Shown here piece by piece: positions 6,759 through 8,247 of a stretch of DNA of 8,247 nucleotides. The notes under the pieces were generated by a model. That model saw only the letters and a list, made by a program, of their open reading frames with translations. It had not been told where the DNA came from and did not search any database. The first letter of the stretch is position 1; each line of letters starts with the position of its first letter. The stretch comes from DATDRQ01 sp035291645 (GTDB taxonomy: Bacteria; Chloroflexota; Anaerolineae; Anaerolineales; UBA4823). The stretch lies in assembly GCA_035291645.1 (NCBI GenBank), contig DATDRQ010000281.1, positions 1-8,247 on the forward strand. Direction: 5' to 3'. The position numbers and the translations under genes are program-made.

Positions 6759-7769
6759 ATGATCGATCCCAATCTTCCGTTTATAGACCTGCACCGCCAC
6801 CTGGATGGCAACGTTCGCCTGGAGACGATCCTGGACTTGGGGCGGAAACATAACCTTCCCCTGCCAGCCTGGGAGGTCGAGAGCTTGCGCCCGTATGTCC
6901 AGGTAACCGAGCCGCAGCCTGGGGTGATGGATTTCATCGCCAAGTTCGCGTGGATGATCGGCGTTCTCGTGGATTACGACGACTGCCGGCGCATCGCATA
7001 CGAGAATGTCCTGGATGCAAACACAGAAGGGTTGGATTACGTGGAATTGCGCTTCAGCCCGACATTCATGGCGGAGCCGCACGCGCTGGATCCGGCGGGA
7101 GTTGTCGAAGCGGTTGCGCAGGGCGTCCAGGAAGGCCGCGCACAGACCAGCCTGCCGGTGAACCTGATCGGGATTATCAGCCGGACCTACGGGCCTGGGG
7201 CTGCCTGGCAAGAGCTGGAGGCGCTGCTCCGGTTTCGCGATCATTTTGTCGCCCTGGACCTGGCAGGGGATGAGGCCAATTATCCGGGGGATTTATTCGT
7301 ACCCCATATTCAACGGGCGCGCGAACAAGATTGGCAGATTACTATCCATGCCGGAGAGGCAGCCGGGCCTCGCAGTATCTGGCAGGCGATCAAGGAGCTG
7401 GGAGCCGCCCGCATCGGCCACGCGGTGCACGCTCCGGAGGATGCGGTCCTGATCGATTACATGCTAGAGCATCGTATCGGCATCGAAGCCAACCTGACCA
7501 GCAACGTGCAGACCAGCACGGTGCCCGATTACCGCAGCCATCCTCTAAAATTTTTCCTGGAGCGCGGTTTGCTGGCGACGATCAACAGCGATGATCCGGG
7601 GATCAGTGGGATCGACCTGGCGTACGAATACGAGGTAGCGGCCCCGGCAGCCGGACTGACGCAAGCAGAGATCCGGCAGGCGCAGGCCAACGCCCTGGCG
7701 ATCGCCTTCCTTCCGGAGCAGGACAGGCACGAATTAGCTGCACGCAAGGCTTCCGCAGGCCTGGCATGA
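6759..7769 (+). CDS. add: Adenosine deaminase
   Basis: A 336-residue enzyme that hydrolyses adenosine (and deoxyadenosine) to inosine and ammonia in purine salvage, in the cytoplasm. It is a complete amidohydrolase-fold protein of normal length for bacterial Add. The zinc ligands and catalytic residues are all visible: H12 and H14 in DLHRHLDG, H197 with catalytic E200 in HAGEA, H221 in RIGHAVHA, and D278-D279 in INSDDPG. Other family signatures are VELRFSP, ALDLAGDE and IEANLTSNVQT. The LDG after the first metal motif and the LTSN segment favour a true adenosine deaminase over adenine deaminase, though the related enzymes are close and assay would settle it. ATG 6759 puts the HxH motif at the usual distance from the start; only a weak GAGAG (6742-6746) precedes it. 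The last codon overlaps the start of the sulfotransferase gene, so the two are likely coupled. Confidence 0.92.
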   Translation: MIDPNLPFIDLHRHLDGNVRLETILDLGRKHNLPLPAWEVESLRPYVQVTEPQPGVMDFIAKFAWMIGVLVDYDDCRRIAYENVLDANTEGLDYVELRFSPTFMAEPHALDPAGVVEAVAQGVQEGRAQTSLPVNLIGIISRTYGPGAAWQELEALLRFRDHFVALDLAGDEANYPGDLFVPHIQRAREQDWQITIHAGEAAGPRSIWQAIKELGAARIGHAVHAPEDAVLIDYMLEHRIGIEANLTSNVQTSTVPDYRSHPLKFFLERGLLATINSDDPGISGIDLAYEYEVAAPAAGLTQAEIRQAQANALAIAFLPEQDRHELAARKASAGLA

Positions 7770-8247
7770 TCAACGGGCTGGTCTTATCGGTCGGCATGCC
7801 TCGGGCGGGGTCAGGCTGGCACTATAATCTGATCCACGACCTGATCCTGGCTGGAGGGGGGCAAGATGCCCGCCGGATTCGCCAGCGATACCGTCTGCAA
7901 GGCTTGCTGACCGAAGTCAATTGCAATATCGGCACATTGAGTCCTTACCGGCTTCTGCCGGTGCTGGTACCCGCACTCCTGGGCAACACTTTTGCTGTGA
8001 AGACCCACGCAGGCCCGACTGCCACCTCCAGGTGGTTAATGCGGAGCGAACGCCTGACGCCCACCTATGTTTACCGGGATCCGCGGGCGGCACTGCTCTC
8101 GGCTTACGAGGTGGGGAAAAGAGCGGCTGAACAGGGACGCTCTAACGCATTTTCCGGCCTCACCTCCCTGGACCGGGCGGCGAACTTCATGCAGCAGTAC
8201 GTGGCTATCTGGCAACAGTGGATGGCGGTAGAGGGAGTATTAACGGT
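7766..8247 (+). CDS. Sulfotransferase family protein, N-terminal part (3' end outside window)
   Basis: The frame opens at ATG 7766, overlapping the TGA of add by 4 bases, and runs open to the window edge (160 complete codons). It carries the PAPS-dependent sulfotransferase landmarks: a 5'-phosphosulfate loop MPRAGSGWHYNLI (11-23) after a hydrophobic beta strand; VKTHAG (78-83), where H81 matches the catalytic-base histidine of the K-T-H motif in cytosolic sulfotransferases; and VYRDPRAALLSAYE (102-115), the 3'-phosphate-binding motif with R104 and S112 eight residues apart as in the family. Such enzymes move a sulfuryl group from PAPS to a hydroxyl or amine acceptor, such as a carbohydrate, lipid or small molecule. 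The acceptor cannot be read. Proteins of this group are sometimes annotated only as sulfotransferase-domain proteins, so activity is an inference. No ribosome site is obvious, which fits translational coupling to add. Confidence 0.75.
   Translation, partial: MINGLVLSVGMPRAGSGWHYNLIHDLILAGGGQDARRIRQRYRLQGLLTEVNCNIGTLSPYRLLPVLVPALLGNTFAVKTHAGPTATSRWLMRSERLTPTYVYRDPRAALLSAYEVGKRAAEQGRSNAFSGLTSLDRAANFMQQYVAIWQQWMAVEGVLT

Noticed and set aside
6738..7244. 168-codon minus-strand open frame
   Set aside because: Antisense to the adenosine deaminase; shadow of a strongly conserved gene.
1..8247. CRISPR array, tRNA/rRNA genes, insertion sequence, att sites
   Set aside because: No repeated spacer pattern, cloverleaf, rRNA signature, transposase or integrase motif was recognised on either strand.

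Overview
The window looks like a piece of a bacterial chromosome from a moderately GC-rich organism (high fifties percent by eye), most plausibly a member of the Chloroflexota (Anaerolineae-like). That placement is inference from gene style only: a membrane-anchored protease with InhA-type C-terminal domains, a YtxH-type small protein, and a WecA-type enzyme with an HxxH rather than an HxHH C-terminal motif. No rRNA, tRNA, CRISPR array, insertion sequence or phage gene was seen.

Left part (1-3945, all + strand): the end of a surface or exopolysaccharide operon. In order it holds the C-terminus of a family 2 glycosyltransferase, a complete WecA/TagO/MraY-family sugar-1-phosphate transferase that would start glycan assembly on a polyprenyl phosphate, a Wzz-like chain-length protein with two terminal membrane segments and no kinase domain, and an O-antigen ligase/Wzy-type polymerase whose GTG start overlaps the preceding stop by 4 bases. 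Together they fit a Wzy-dependent route: lipid-linked initiation, sugar addition, polymerisation and length control. No flippase (Wzx) is in the window; it may lie upstream.

Centre (3976-6012): a 678-residue membrane-anchored zinc metalloprotease that joins a gluzincin-like active site (HEFQH...NEGFSE) to C-terminal domains resembling those of immune inhibitor A. It follows the polymerase by only 30 bases and ends at a strong 14-bp terminator hairpin (6033-6065). A stretch of about 300 bases without a convincing gene follows, then a small minus-strand YtxH-like gene (6320-6556) with its own strong Shine-Dalgarno sequence and a candidate downstream terminator hairpin.

Right part (6759 to end, + strand): divergent from the YtxH-like gene, a complete adenosine deaminase with the whole metal and catalytic set, overlapped by 4 bases by a sulfotransferase-family gene that runs off the window's right edge. 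The two overlapping genes should be co-transcribed and translationally coupled.

No clearly undescribed system is evident. The items most worth a second look are the hybrid protease architecture, the replacement of the usual His by Lys in the polymerase/ligase motif, the add-sulfotransferase coupling, and a very short minus-strand reading frame that stops at the shared terminator.
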